A stretch of 64,000 nucleotides of DNA, taken from assembly GCA_029224185.1 (NCBI GenBank), contig CM055189.1, forward strand, positions 29,009,988 through 29,073,987. Reading direction: 5' to 3'. Of this stretch, positions 24,859 to 38,271 are shown one piece after another. The position numbers and the translations under genes are program-made. Each line of letters begins with the position of its first letter. Position 1 is the first letter of the stretch. The stretch is from Karalla daura (taxonomy: Eukaryota; Chordata; Actinopteri; Chaetodontiformes; Leiognathidae). The notes below the pieces were generated by a model. It made no database searches. It was given only the letters and a program-made list of their open reading frames with translations, and had not been told where the DNA came from.

Positions 24859-25055
24859 CCCACGCTCACTGGAAAAAGCAATCCCGAGGCCGGCTTTGAT
24901 CCTGGAGCTGAGATATTAAAGCTCGCCGAAAGTGAAAAAAACGACCACCCCGGACCTGTCGTTTTGGCCGAGATCCCGACCCCGAGCGAGCGAGCCCAAA
25001 CCCACCATTTGGGGTGTGAGCCGCCTCCGGGGTGGCCCACGCTCACTGGAAAAAG

Positions 25056-25201
25056 CAATCCCGAGGCCGGCTTTGATCCTGGAGCTGAGATATTAAAGCT
25101 CGCCGAAAGTGAAAAAAAATCCCGACCCCGAGCGAGCGAGCCCAAACCCACCATTTGGGGTGTGAGCCGCCTCCGGGGTGGCCCACGCTCACTGGAAAAA
25201 G
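25056..25201 (+). repeat. Deleted 146-bp monomer, copy 1 (31-bp deletion)
   Basis: Relative to 177 bp, the 31 bases from CGACCACCCC to GGCCGAG are missing. The A7 run is fused directly to ATCCCGACC between 25118 and 25119. This removes the right arm and most of the left arm of the hairpin and breaks the reading frame. The junction has no obvious microhomology. The same breakpoint in all six copies shows one deletion event, later spread. Confidence 0.93.
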
Positions 25202-28200
25202 CAATCCCGAGGCCGGATTTGATCCTGGAGCTGAGATATTAAAGCTCGCCGAAAGTGAAAAAAACGACCACCCCGGACCTGTCGTTTTGGCCGAGATCCC
25301 GACCCCGAGCGAGCGAGCCCAAACCCACCATTTGGGGTGTGAGCCGCCTCCGGGGTGGCCCACGCTCACTGGAAAAAGCAATCCCGAGGCCGGATTTGAT
25401 CCTGGAGCTGAGATATTAAAGCTCGCCGAAAGTGAAAAAAACGACCACCCCGGACCTGTCGTTTTGGCCGAGATCCCGACCCCGAGCGAGCGAGCCCAAA
25501 CCCACGAATTAGGGTGTGAGCTGCCTCCGGGGTGGGCCACGCTCACTGGAAAAAGCAATCCCGAGGCCGGCTTTGATCCTGGAGCTGAGATATTAAAGCT
25601 CGCCGAAAGTGAAAAAAACGACCACCCCGGACCTGTCGTTTTGGCCGAGATCCCGACCCCGAGCGAGCGAGCCCAAACCCACCATTTGGGGTGTGAGCCG
25701 CCTCCGGGGAGGCCCACGCTCACTGGAAAAAGCAATCCCGAGGCCGGCTTTGATCCTGGAGCTGAGATATTAAAGCTCGCCGAAAGTGAAAAAAACGACC
25801 ACCCCGGACCTGTCGTTTTGGCCGAGATCCCGACCCCGAGCGAGCGAGCCCAAACCCACCATTTGGGGTGTGAGCCGCCTCCGGGGTGGCCCACGCTCAC
25901 TGGAAAAAGCAATCCCGAGGCCGGCTTTGATCCTGGAGCTGAGATATTAAAGCTCGCCGAAAGTGAAAAAAACGACCACCCCGGACCTGTCGTTTTGGCC
26001 GAGATCCCGACCCCGAGCGAGCGAGCCCAAACCCACCATTTGGGGTGTGAGCCGCCTCCGGGGTGGCCCACGCTCACTGGAAAAAGCAATCCCGAGGCCG
26101 GATTTGATCCTGGAGCTGAGATATTAAAGCTCGCCGAAAGTGAAAAAAACGACCACCCCGGACCTGTCGTTTTGGCCGAGATCCCGACCCCGAGCGAGCG
26201 AGCCCAAACCCACCATTTGGGGTGTGAGCCGCCTCCGGGGTGGCCCACGCTCACTGGAAAAAGCAATCCCGAGGCCGGATTTGATCCTGGAGCTGAGATA
26301 TTAAAGCTCGCCGAAAGTGAAAAAAACGACCACCCCGGACCTGTCGTTTTGGCCGAGATCCCGACCCCGAGCGAGCGAGCCCAAACCCACCATTTGGGGT
26401 GTGAGCCGCCTCCGGGGTGGCCCACGCTCACTGGAAAAAGCAATCCCGAGGCCGGCTTTGATCCTGGAGCTGAGATATTAAAGCTCGCCGAAAGTGAAAA
26501 AAACGACCACCCCGGACCTGTCGTTTTGGCCGAGATCCCGACCCCGAGCGAGCGAGCCCAAACCCACCATTTGGGGTGTGAGCCGCCTCCGGGGTTGCCC
26601 ACGCTCACTGGAAAAAGCAATCCCGAGGCCGGATTTGATCCTGGAGCTGAGATATTAAAGCTCGCCGAAAGTGAAAAAAACGACCACCCCGGACCTGTCG
26701 TTTTGGCCGAGATCCCGACCCCGAGCGAGCGAGCCCAAACCCACCATTTGGGGTGTGAGCCGCCTCCGGGGTGGCCCACGCTCACTGGAAAAAGCAATCC
26801 CGAGGCCGGCTTTGATCCTGGAGCTGAGATATTAAAGCTCGCCGAAAGTGAAAAAAACGACCACCCCGGACCTGTCGTTTTGGCCGAGATCCCGACCCCG
26901 AGCGAGCGAGCCCAAACCCACCATTTGGGGTGTGAGCCGCCTCCGGGGTGGCCCACGCTCACTGGAAAAAGCAATCCCGAGGCCGGCTTTGATCCTGGAG
27001 CTGAGATATTAAAGCTCGCCGAAAGTGAAAAAAACGACCACCCCGGACCTGTCGTTTTGGCCGAGATCCCGACCCCGAGCGAGCGAGCCCAAACCCACCA
27101 TTTGGGGTGTGAGCCGCCTCCGGGGTGGCCCACGCTCACTGGAAAAAGCAATCCCGAGGCCGGCTTTGATCCTGGAGCTGAGATATTAAAGCTCGCCGAA
27201 AGTGAAAAAAACAACCACCCCGGACCTGTCGTTTTGGCCGAGATCCCGACCCCGAGCGAGCGGGCACAAACCCACCATTTGGGGTGTGAGCCGCCTCCGG
27301 GGTGGCCCACGCTCACTGGAAAAAGCAATCCCGAGGCCGGATTTGATCCTGGAGCTGAGATATTAAAGCTCGCCGAAAGTGAAAAAAACGACCACCCCGG
27401 ACCTGTCGTTTTGGCCGAGATCCCGACCCCGAGCGAGCGAGCCCAAACCCACCATTTGGGGTGTGAGCCGCCTCCGGGGTGGCCCACGCTCACTGGAAAA
27501 AGCAATCCCGAGGCCGGATTTGATCCTGGAGCTGAGATATTAAAGCTCGCCGAAAGTGAAAAAAACGACCACCCCGGACCTGTCGTTTTGGCCGAGATCC
27601 CGACCCCGAGCGAGCGAGCCCAAACCCACCATTTGGGGTGTGAGCCGCCTCCGGGGTGGCCCACGCTCACTGGAAAAAGCAATCCCGAGGCCGGCTTTGA
27701 TCCTGGAGCTGAGATATTAAAGCTCGCCGAAAGTGAAAAAAACGACCACCCCGGACCTGTCGTTTTGGCCGAGATCCCGACCCCGAGCGAGCGAGCCCAA
27801 ACCCACCATTTGGGGTGTGAGCCGCCTCCGGGGTGGCCCACGCTCACTGGAAAAAGCAATCCCGAGGCCGGCTTTGATCCTGGAGCTGAGATATTAAAGC
27901 TCGCCGAAAGTGAAAAAAACGACCACCCCGGACCTGTCGTTTTGGCCGAGATCCCGACCCCGAGCGAGCGAGCCCAAACCCACCATTTGGGGTGTGAGCC
28001 GCCTCCGGGGTGGCCCACGCTCACTGGAAAAAGCAATCCCGAGGCCGGCTTTGATCCTGGAGCTGAGATATTAAAGCTCGCCGAAAGTGAAAAAAACGAC
28101 CACCCCGGACCTGTCGTTTTGGCCGAGATCCCGACCCCGAGCGAGCGAGCCCAAACCCACCATTTGGGGTGTGAGCCGCCTCCGGGGAGGCCCACGCTCA

Positions 28201-28564
28201 CTGGAAAAAGCAATCCCGAGGCCGGCTTTGATCCTGGAGCTGAGATATTAAAGCTCGCCGAAAGTGAAAAAAACGACCACCCCGGACCTGTCGTTTTGGC
28301 CGAGATCCCGACCCCGAGCGAGCGAGCCCAAACCCACCATTTGGGGTGTGAGCCGCCTCCGGGGTGGCCCACGCTCACTGGAAAAAGCAATCCCGAGGCC
28401 GGATTTGATCCTGGAGCTGAGATATTAAAGCTCGCCGAAAGTGAAAAAAACGACCACCCCGGACCTGTCGTTTTGGCCGAGATCCCGACCCCGAGCGAGC
28501 GAGCCCAAACCCACCATTTGGGGTGTGAGCCGCCTCCGGGGTTGCCCACGCTCACTGGAAAAAG

Positions 28565-30157
28565 CAATCCCGAGGCCGGCTTTGATCCTGGAGCTGAGAT
28601 ATTAAAGCTCGCCGAAAGTGAAAAAAACGACCACCCCGGACCTGTCGTTTTGGCCGAGATCCCGACCCCGAGCGAGCGAGCCCAAACCCACCATTTGGGG
28701 TGTGAGCCGCCTCCGGGGTGGCCCACGCTCACTGGAAAAAGCAATCCCGAGGCCGGCTTTGATCCTGGAGCTGAGATATTAAAGCTCGCCGAAAGTGAAA
28801 AAAACGACCACCCCGGACCTGTCGTTTTGGCCGAGATCCCGACCCCGAGCGAGCGAGCCCAAACCCACCATTTGGGGTGTGAGCCGCCTCCGGGGTGGCC
28901 CACGCTCACTGGAAAAAGCAATCCCGAGGCCGGCTTTGATCCTGGAGCTGAGATATTAAAGCTCGCCGAAAGTGAAAAAAACGACCACCCCGGACCTGTC
29001 GTTTTGGCCGAGATCCCGACCCCGAGCGAGCGAGCCCAAACCCACCATTTGGGGTGTGAGCCGCCTCCGGGGTGGCCCACGCTCACTGGAAAAAGCAATC
29101 CCGAGGCCGGCTTTGATCCTGGAGCTGAGATATTAAAGCTCGCCGAAAGTGAAAAAAACGACCACCCCGGACCTGTCGTTTTGGCCGAGATCCCGACCCC
29201 GAGCGAGCGAGCCCAAACCCACCATTTGGGGTGTGAGCCGCCTCCGGGGTGGCCCACGCTCACTGGAAAAAGCAATCCCGAGGCCGGCTTTGATCCTGGA
29301 GCTGAGATATTAAAGCTCGCCGAAAGTGAAAAAAACGACCACCCCGGACCTGTCGTTTTGGCCGAGATCCCGACCCCGAGCGAGCGAGCCCAAACCCACC
29401 ATTTGGGGTGTGAGCCGCCTCCGGGGTGGCCCACGCTCACTGGAAAAAGCAATCCCGAGGCCGGCTTTGATCCTGGAGCTGAGATATTAAAGCTCGCCGA
29501 AAGTGAAAAAAACGACCACCCCGGACCTGTCGTTTTGGCCGAGATCCCGACCCCGAGCGAGCGAGCCCAAACCCACCATTTGGGGTGTGAGCCGCCTCCG
29601 GGGTGGCCCACGCTCACTGGAAAAAGCAATCCCGAGGCCGGCTTTGATCCTGGAGCTGAGATATTAAAGCTCGCCGAAAGTGAAAAAAACGACCACCCCG
29701 GACCTGTCGTTTTGGCCGAGATCCCGACCCCGAGCGAGCGAGCCCAAACCCACCATTTGGGGTGTGAGCCGCCTCCGGGGTGGCCCACGCTCACTGGAAA
29801 AAGCAATCCCGAGGCCGGCTTTGATCCTGGAGCTGAGATATTAAAGCTCGCCGAAAGTGAAAAAAACGACCACCCCGGACCTGTCGTTTTGGCCGAGATC
29901 CCGACCCCGAGCGAGCGAGCCCAAACCCACCATTTGGGGTGTGAGCCGCCTCCGGGGTGGCCCACGCTCACTGGAAAAAGCAATCCCGAGGCCGGCTTTG
30001 ATCCTGGAGCTGAGATATTAAAGCTCGCCGAAAGTGAAAAAAACGACCACCCCGGACCTGTCGTTTTGGCCGAGATCCCGACCCCGAGCGAGCGAGCCCA
30101 AACCCACCATTTGGGGTGTGAGCCGCCTCCGGGGTGGCCCACGCTCACTGGAAAAAG
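28565..30157 (+). repeat. Nine consecutive indistinguishable 177-bp monomers
   Basis: Every unit from 28565 up to 30157 reads the same at all variable sites: GGCTTTG, AACGACC, GAGCGAGCCC, CACCATTTGGGG and GGGGTGGCC. The tenth unit (30158) carries the CACGAATTAGGG variant. Elsewhere the variable sites change every few units. This marks a recent expansion of a single monomer. Confidence 0.75.
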
Positions 30158-31573
30158 CAATCCCGAGGCCGGCTTTGATCCTGGAGCTGAGATATTAAAG
30201 CTCGCCGAAAGTGAAAAAAACGACCACCCCGGACCTGTCGTTTTGGCCGAGATCCCGACCCCGAGCGAGCGAGCCCAAACCCACGAATTAGGGTGTGAGC
30301 TGCCTCCGGGGTGGCCCACGCTCACTGGAAAAAGCAATCCCGAGGCCGGATTTGATCCTGGAGCTGAGATATTAAAGCTCGCCGAAAGTGAAAAAAACGA
30401 CCACCCCGGACCTGTCGTTTTGGCCGAGATCCCGACCCCGAGCGAGCGAGCCCAAACCCACCATTTGGGGTGTGAGCCGCCTCCGGGGTGGCCCACGCTC
30501 ACTGGAAAAAGCAATCCCGAGGCCGGCTTTGATCCTGGAGCTGAGATATTAAAGCTCGCCGAAAGTGAAAAAAACGACCACCCCGGACCTGTCGTTTTGG
30601 CCGAGATCCCGACCCCGAGCGAGCGAGCCCAAACCCACCATTTGGGGTGTGAGCCGCCTCCGGGGTGGCCCACGCTCACTGGAAAAAGCAATCCCGAGGC
30701 CGGATTTGATCCTGGAGCTGAGATATTAAAGCTCGCCGAAAGTGAAAAAAACGACCACCCCGGACCTGTCGTTTTGGCCGAGATCCCGACCCCGAGCGAG
30801 CGAGCCCAAACCCACCATTTGGGGTGTGAGCCGTCTCCGGGGTGGCCCACGCTCACTGGAAAAAGCAATCCCGAGGCCGGATTTGATCCTGGAGCTGAGA
30901 TATTAAAGCTCGCCGAAAGTGAAAAAAACGACCACCCCGGACCTGTCGTTTTGGCCGAGATCCCGACCCCGAGCGAGCGAGCCCAAACCCACCATTTGGG
31001 GTGTGAGCCGCCTCCGGGGTGGCCCACGCTCACTGGAAAAAGCAATCCCGAGGCCGGCTTTGATCCTGGAGCTGAGATATTAAAGCTCGCCGAAAGTGAA
31101 AAAAACGACCACCCCGGACCTGTCGTTTTGGCCGAGATCCCGACCCCGAGCGAGCGAGCCCAAACCCACCATTTGGGGTGTGAGCCGCCTCCGGGGAGGC
31201 CCACGCTCACTGGAAAAAGCAATCCCGAGGCCGGCTTTGATCCTGGAGCTGAGATATTAAAGCTCGCCGAAAGTGAAAAAAACGACCACCCCGGACCTGT
31301 CGTTTTGGCCGAGATCCCGACCCCGAGCGAGCGAGCCCAAACCCACCATTTGGGGTGTGAGCCGCCTCCGGGGTGGCCCACGCTCACTGGAAAAAGCAAT
31401 CCCGAGGCCGGCTTTGATCCTGGAGCTGAGATATTAAAGCTCGCCGAAAGTGAAAAAAACGACCACCCCGGACCTGTCGTTTTGGCCGAGATCCCGACCC
31501 CGAGCGAGCGAGCCCAAACCCACCATTTGGGGTGTGAGCCGCCTCCGGGGTGGCCCACGCTCACTGGAAAAAG

Positions 31574-31719
31574 CAATCCCGAGGCCGGCTTTGATCCTGG
31601 AGCTGAGATATTAAAGCTCGCCGAAAGTGAAAAAAAATCCCGACCCCGAGCGAGCGAGCCCAAACCCACCATTTGGGGTGTGAGCCGCCTCCGGGGTGGC
31701 CCACGCTCACTGGAAAAAG
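31574..31719 (+). repeat. Deleted 146-bp monomer, copy 2
   Basis: Same breakpoint (31636/31637), 6518 bp after copy 1, which equals 36 full units plus one deleted unit. The AGG-marker unit sits three units upstream (31197), as for copies 1, 3, 5 and 6. Confidence 0.93.
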
Positions 31720-34700
31720 CAATCCCGAGGCCGGATTTGATCCTGGAGCTGAGATATTAAAGCTCGCCGAAAGTGAAAAAAACGACCACCCCGGACCTGT
31801 CGTTTTGGCCGAGATCCCGACCCCGAGCGAGCGAGCCCAAACCCACCATTTGGGGTGTGAGCCGCCTCCGGGGTGGCCCACGCTCACTGGAAAAAGCAAT
31901 CCCGAGGCCGGATTTGATCCTGGAGCTGAGATATTAAAGCTCGCCGAAAGTGAAAAAAACGACCACCCCGGACCTGTCGTTTTGGCCGAGATCCCGACCC
32001 CGAGCGAGCGAGCCCAAACCCACGAATTAGGGTGTGAGCTGCCTCCGGGGTGGCCCACGCTCACTGGAAAAAGCAATCCCGAGGCCGGCTTTGATCCTGG
32101 AGCTGAGATATTAAAGCTCGCCGAAAGTGAAAAAAACGACCACCCCGGACCTGTCGTTTTGGCCGAGATCCCGACCCCGAGCGAGCGAGCCCAAACCCAC
32201 CATTTGGGGTGTGAGCCGCCTCCGGGGAGGCCCACGCTCACTGGAAAAAGCAATCCCGAGGCCGGCTTTGATCCTGGAGCTGAGATATTAAAGCTCGCCG
32301 AAAGTGAAAAAAACGACCACCCCGGACCTGTCGTTTTGGCCGAGATCCCGACCCCGAGCGAGCGAGCCCAAACCCACCATTTGGGGTGTGAGCCGCCTCC
32401 GGGGTGGCCCACGCTCACTGGAAAAAGCAATCCCGAGGCCGGCTTTGATCCTGGAGCTGAGATATTAAAGCTCGCCGAAAGTGAAAAAAACGACCACCCC
32501 GGACCTGTCGTTTTGGCCGAGATCCCGACCCTGAGCGAGCGAGCCCAAACCCACCATTTGGGGTGTGAGCCGCCTCCGGGGTGGCCCACGCTCACTGGAA
32601 AAAGCAATCCCGAGGCCGGATTTGATCCTGGAGCTGAGATATTAAAGCTCGCCGAAAGTGAAAAAAACGACCACCCCGGACCTGTCGTTTTGGCCGAGAT
32701 CCCGACCCCGAGCGAGCGAGCCCAAACCCACCATTTGGGGTGTGAGCCGCCTCCGGGGTGGCCCACGCTCACTGGAAAAAGCAATCCCGAGGCCGGATTT
32801 GATCCTGGAGCTGAGATATTAAAGCTCGCCGAAAGTGAAAAAAACGACCACCCCGGACCTGTCGTTTTGGCCGAGATCCCGACCCCGAGCGAGCGAGCCC
32901 AAACCCACCATTTGGGGTGTGAGCCGCCTCCGGGGTGGCCCACGCTCACTGGAAAAAGAAATCCCGAGGCCGGATTTGATCCTGGAGCTGAGATATTAAA
33001 GCTCGCCGAAAGTGAAAAAAACGACCACCCCGGACCTGTCGTTTTGGCCGAGATCCCGACCCCGAGCGAGCGAGCCCAAACCCACCATTTGGGGTGTGAG
33101 CCGCCTCCGGGGTGGCCCACGCTCACTGGAAAAAGCAATCCCGAGGCCGGCTTTGATCCTGGAGCTGAGATATTAAAGCTCGCCGAAAGTGAAAAAAACG
33201 ACCACCCCGGACCTGTCGTTTTGGCCGAGATCCCGACCCCGAGCGAGCGAGCCCAAACCCACCATTTGGGGTGTGAGCCGCCTCCGGGGTGGCCCACGCT
33301 CACTGGAAAAAGCAATCCCGAGGCCGGCTTTGATCCTGGAGCTGAGATATTAAAGCTCGCCGAAAGTGAAAAAAACGACCACCCCGGACCTGTCGTTTTG
33401 GCCGAGATCCCGACCCCGAGCGAGCGAGCCCAAACCCACCATTTGGGGTGTGAGCCGCCTCCGGGGTGGCCCACGCTCACTGGAAAAAGCAATCCCGAGG
33501 CCGGCTTTGATCCTGGAGCTGAGATATTAAAGCTCGCCGAAAGTGAAAAAAACGACCACCCCGGACCTGTCGTTTTGGCCGAGATCCCGACCCCGAGCGA
33601 GCGAGCCCAAACCCACCATTTGGGGTGTGAGCCGCCTCCGGGGAGGCCCACGCTCACTGGAAAAAGCAATCCCGAGGCCGGCTTTGATCCTGGAGCTGAG
33701 ATATTAAAGCTCGCCGAAAGTGAAAAAAACGACCACCCCGGACCTGTCGTTTTGGCCGAGATCCCGACCCCGAGCGAGCGAGCCCAAACCCACCATTTGG
33801 GGTGTGAGCCGCCTCCGGGGTGGCCCACGCTCACTGGAAAAAGCAATCCCGAGGCCGGATTTGATCCTGGAGCTGAGATATTAAAGCTCGCCGAAAGTGA
33901 AAAAAACGACCACCCCGGACCTGTCGTTTTGGCCGAGATCCCGACCCCGAGCGAGCGAGCCCAAACCCACCATTTGGGGTGTGAGCCGCCTCCGGGGTTG
34001 CCCACGCTCACTGGAAAAAGCAATCCCGAGGCCGGCTTTGATCCTGGAGCTGAGATATTAAAGCTCGCCGAAAGTGAAAAAAACGACCACCCCGGACCTG
34101 TCGTTTTGGCCGAGATCCCGACCCCGAGCGAGCGAGCCCAAACCCACCATTTGGGGTGTGAGCCGCCTCCGGGGTGGCCCACGCTCACTGGAAAAAGCAA
34201 TCCCGAGGCCGGCTTTGATCCTGGAGCTGAGATATTAAAGCTCGCCGAAAGTGAAAAAAACGACCACCCCGGACCTGTCGTTTTGGCCGAGATCCCGACC
34301 CCGAGCGAGCGAGCCCAAACCCACCATTTGGGGTGTGAGCCGCCTCCGGGGTGGCCCACGCTCACTGGAAAAAGCAATCCCGAGGCCGGCTTTGATCCTG
34401 GAGCTGAGATATTAAAGCTCGCCGAAAGTGAAAAAAACGACCACCCCGGACCTGTCGTTTTGGCCGAGATCCCGACCCCGAGCGAGCGAGCCCAAACCCA
34501 CCATTTGGGGTGTGAGCCGCCTCCGGGGTGGCCCACGCTCACTGGAAAAAGCAATCCCGAGGCCGGCTTTGATCCTGGAGCTGAGATATTAAAGCTCGCC
34601 GAAAGTGAAAAAAACGACCACCCCGGACCTGTCGTTTTGGCCGAGATCCCGACCCCGAGCGAGCGAGCCCAAACCCACCATTTGGGGTGTGAGCCGCCTC

Positions 34701-37700
34701 CGGGGTGGCCCACGCTCACTGGAAAAAGCAATCCCGAGGCCGGCTTTGATCCTGGAGCTGAGATATTAAAGCTCGCCGAAAGTGAAAAAAACGACCACCC
34801 CGGACCTGTCGTTTTGGCCGAGATCCCGACCCCGAGCGAGCGAGCCCAAACCCACCATTTGGGGTGTGAGCCGCCTCCGGGGAGGCCCACGCTCACTGGA
34901 AAAAGCAATCCCGAGGCCGGCTTTGATCCTGGAGCTGAGATATTAAAGCTCGCCGAAAGTGAAAAAAACGACCACCCCGGACCTGTCGTTTTGGCCGAGA
35001 TCCCGACCCCGAGCGAGCGAGCCCAAACCCACCATTTGGGGTGTGAGCCGCCTCCGGGGTGGCCCACGCTCACTGGAAAAAGCAATCCCGAGGCCGGATT
35101 TGATCCTGGAGCTGAGATATTAAAGCTCGCCGAAAGTGAAAAAAACGACCACCCCGGACCTGTCGTTTTGGCCGAGATCCCGACCCCGAGCGAGCGAGCG
35201 CCCAAACCCACGAATTAGGGTGTGAGCTGCCTCCGGGGTGGCCCACGCTCACTGGAAAAAGCAATCCCGAGGCCGGATTTGATCCTGGAGCTGAGATATT
35301 AAAGCTCGCCGAAAGTGAAAAAAACGACCACCCCGGACCTGTCGTTTTGGCCGAGATCCCGACCCCGAGCGAGCGAGCCCAAACCCACCATTTGGGGTGT
35401 GAGCCGCCTCCGGGGTGGCCCACGCTCACTGGAAAAAGCAATCCCGAGGCCGGATTTGATCCTGGAGCTGAGATATTAAAGCTCGCCGAAAGTGAAAAAA
35501 ACGACCACCCCGGACCTGTCGTTTTGGCCGAGATCCCGACCCCGAGCGAGCGAGCCCAAACCCACCATTTGGGGTGTGAGCCGCCTCCGGGGTGGCCCAC
35601 GCTCACTGGAAAAAGCAATCCCGAGGCCGGCTTTGATCCTGGAGCTGAGATATTAAAGCTCGCCGAAAGTGAAAAAAACGACCACCCCGGACCTGTCGTT
35701 TTGGCCGAGATCCCGACCCCGAGCGAGCGAGCCCAAACCCACCATTTGGGGTGTGAGCCGCCTCCGGGGTGGCCCACGCTCACTGGAAAAAGCAATCCCG
35801 AGGCCGGCTTTGATCCTGGAGCTGAGATATTAAAGCTCGCCGAAAGTGAAAAAAACGACCACCCCGGACCTGTCGTTTTGGCCGAGATCCCGACCCCGAG
35901 CGAGCGAGCCCAAACCCACCATTTGGGGTGTGAGCCGCCTCCGGGGTGGCCCACGCTCACTGGAAAAAGCAATCCCGAGGCCGGCTTTGATCCTGGAGCT
36001 GAGATATTAAAGCTCGCCGAAAGTGAAAAAAACGACCACCCCGGACCTGTCGTTTTGGCCGAGATCCCGACCCCGAGCGAGCGAGCCCAAACCCACCATT
36101 TGGGGTGTGAGCCGCCTCCGGGGTGGCCCACGCTCACTGGAAAAAGCAATCCCGAGGCCGGATTTGATCCTGGAGCTGAGATATTAAAGCTCGCCGAAAG
36201 TGAAAAAAACGACCACCCCGGACCTGTCGTTTTGGCCGAGATCCCGACCCCGAGCGAGCGAGCCCAAACCCACGAATTAGGGTGTGAGCTGCCTCCGGGG
36301 TGGCCCACGCTCACTGGAAAAAGCAATCCCGAGGCCGGATTTGATCCTGGAGCTGAGATATTAAAGCTCGCCGAAAGTGAAAAAAACGACCACCCCGGAC
36401 CTGTCGTTTTGGCCGAGATCCCGACCCCGAGCGAGCGAGCCCAAACCCACCATTTGGGGTGTGAGCCGCCTCCGGGGTGGCCCACGCTCACTGGAAAAAG
36501 CAATCCCGAGGCCGGATTTGATCCTGGAGCTGAGATATTAAAGCTCGCCGAAAGTGAAAAAAAACGACCACCCCGGACCTGTCGTTTTGGCCGAGATCCC
36601 GACCCCGAGCGAGCGAGCCCAAACCCACCATTTGGGGTGTGAGCCGCCTCCGGGGTGGCCCACGCTCACTGGAAAAAGCAATCCCGAGGCCGGATTTGAT
36701 CCTGGAGCTGAGATATTAAAGCTCGCCGAAAGTGAAAAAAACGACCACCCCGGACCTGTCGTTTTGGCCGAGATCCCGACCCCGAGCGAGCGAGCCCAAA
36801 CCCACCATTTGGGGTGTGAGCCGCCTCCGGGGTGGCCCACGCTCACTGGAAAAAGCAATCCCGAGGCCGGATTTGATCCTGGAGCTGAGATATTAAAGCT
36901 CGCCGAAAGTGAAAAAAACGACCACCCCGGACCTGTCGTTTTGGCCGAGATCCCGACCCCGAGCGAGCGAGCCCAAACCCACCATTTGGGGTGTGAGCCG
37001 CCTCCGGGGTGGCCCACGCTCACTGGAAAAAGCAATCCCGAGGCCGGCTTTGATCCTGGAGCTGAGATATTAAAGCTCGCCGAAAGTGAAAAAAACGACC
37101 ACCCCGGACCTGTCGTTTTGGCCGAGATCCCGACCCCGAGCGAGCGAGCCCAAACCCACCATTTGGGGTGTGAGCCGCCTCCGGGGTGGCCCACGCTCAC
37201 TGGAAAAAGCAATCCCGAGGCCGGCTTTGATCCTGGAGCTGAGATATTAAAGCTCGCCGAAAGTGAAAAAAACGACCACCCCGGACCTGTCGTTTTGGCC
37301 GAGATCCCGACCCCGAGCGAGCGAGCCCAAACCCACCATTTGGGGTGTGAGCCGCCTCCGGGGTGGCCCACGCTCACTGGAAAAAGCAATCCCGAGGCCG
37401 GCTTTGATCCTGGAGCTGAGATATTAAAGCTCGCCGAAAGTGAAAAAAACGACCACCCCGGACCTGTCGTTTTGGCCGAGATCCCGACCCCGAGCGAGCG
37501 AGCCCAAACCCACCATTTGGGGTGTGAGCCGCCTCCGGGGTGGCCCACGCTCACTGGAAAAAGCAATCCCGAAGCCGGCTTTGATCCTGGAGCTGAGATA
37601 TTAAAGCTCGCCGAAAGTGAAAAAAACGACCACCCCGGACCTGTCGTTTTGGCCGAGATCCCGACCCCGAGCGAGCGAGCCCAAACCCACCATTTGGGGT

Positions 37701-38271
37701 GTGAGCCGCCTCCGGGGTGGCCCACGCTCACTGGAAAAAGCAATCCCGAGGCCGGCTTTGATCCTGGAGCTGAGATATTAAAGCTCGCCGAAAGTGAAAA
37801 AAACGACCACCCCGGACCTGTCGTTTTGGCCGAGATCCCGACCCCGAGCGAGCGAGCCCAAACCCACCATTTGGGGTGTGAGCCGCCTCCGGGGTGGCCC
37901 ACGCTCACTGGAAAAAGCAATCCCGAGGCCGGATTTGATCCTGGAGCTGAGATATTAAAGCTCGCCGAAAGTGAAAAAAACGACCACCCCGGACCTGTCG
38001 TTTTGGCCGAGATCCCGACCCCGAGCGAGCGAGCCCAAACCCACCATTTGGGGTGTGAGCCGCCTCCGGGGTGGCCCACGCTCACTGGAAAAAGCAATCC
38101 CGAGGCCGGATTTGATCCTGGAGCTGAGATATTAAAGCTCGCCGAAAGTGAAAAAAACGACCACCCCGGACCTGTCGTTTTGGCCGAGATCCCGACCCCG
38201 AGCGAGCGAGCCCAAACCCACCATTTGGGGTGTGAGCCGCCTCCGGGGTGGCCCACGCTCACTGGAAAAAG
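31720..38271 (+). repeat. Array 2 block with irregular higher-order order and two frame-changing insertions
   Basis: After deleted monomer 2, the CACGAATTAGGG unit (+303) and AGG unit (+508) repeat the start of the block after deleted monomer 1. AGG markers then come at 33644 and 34883. An extra CG sits at 35199-35200 (GAGCGAGCGCCC) and an eighth A at 36557-36564. Private changes include T at 32532, A at 32959 and A at 37573. No gene is present. Confidence 0.78.

Larger units (their letters stand above)
24525..31573 (+). repeat. Array 2, left block: mixed order with one homogeneous stretch
   Basis: AGG markers lie at 24679, 25710, 28188 and 31197 (25710 to 28188 is 2478 bp, 14 units). TTG markers are at 26596 and 28543, and CACGAATTAGGG units at 25505 and 30284. 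The higher-order order is only partly regular. A private change GGTGGGCC is seen at 25536. No gene lies in this stretch. Confidence 0.8.

Noticed and set aside
25505..25520. Telomere-like TTAGGG in the CACGAATTAGGG units
   Set aside because: A single hexamer per variant unit, never in tandem; it results from two substitutions in a non-telomeric context.
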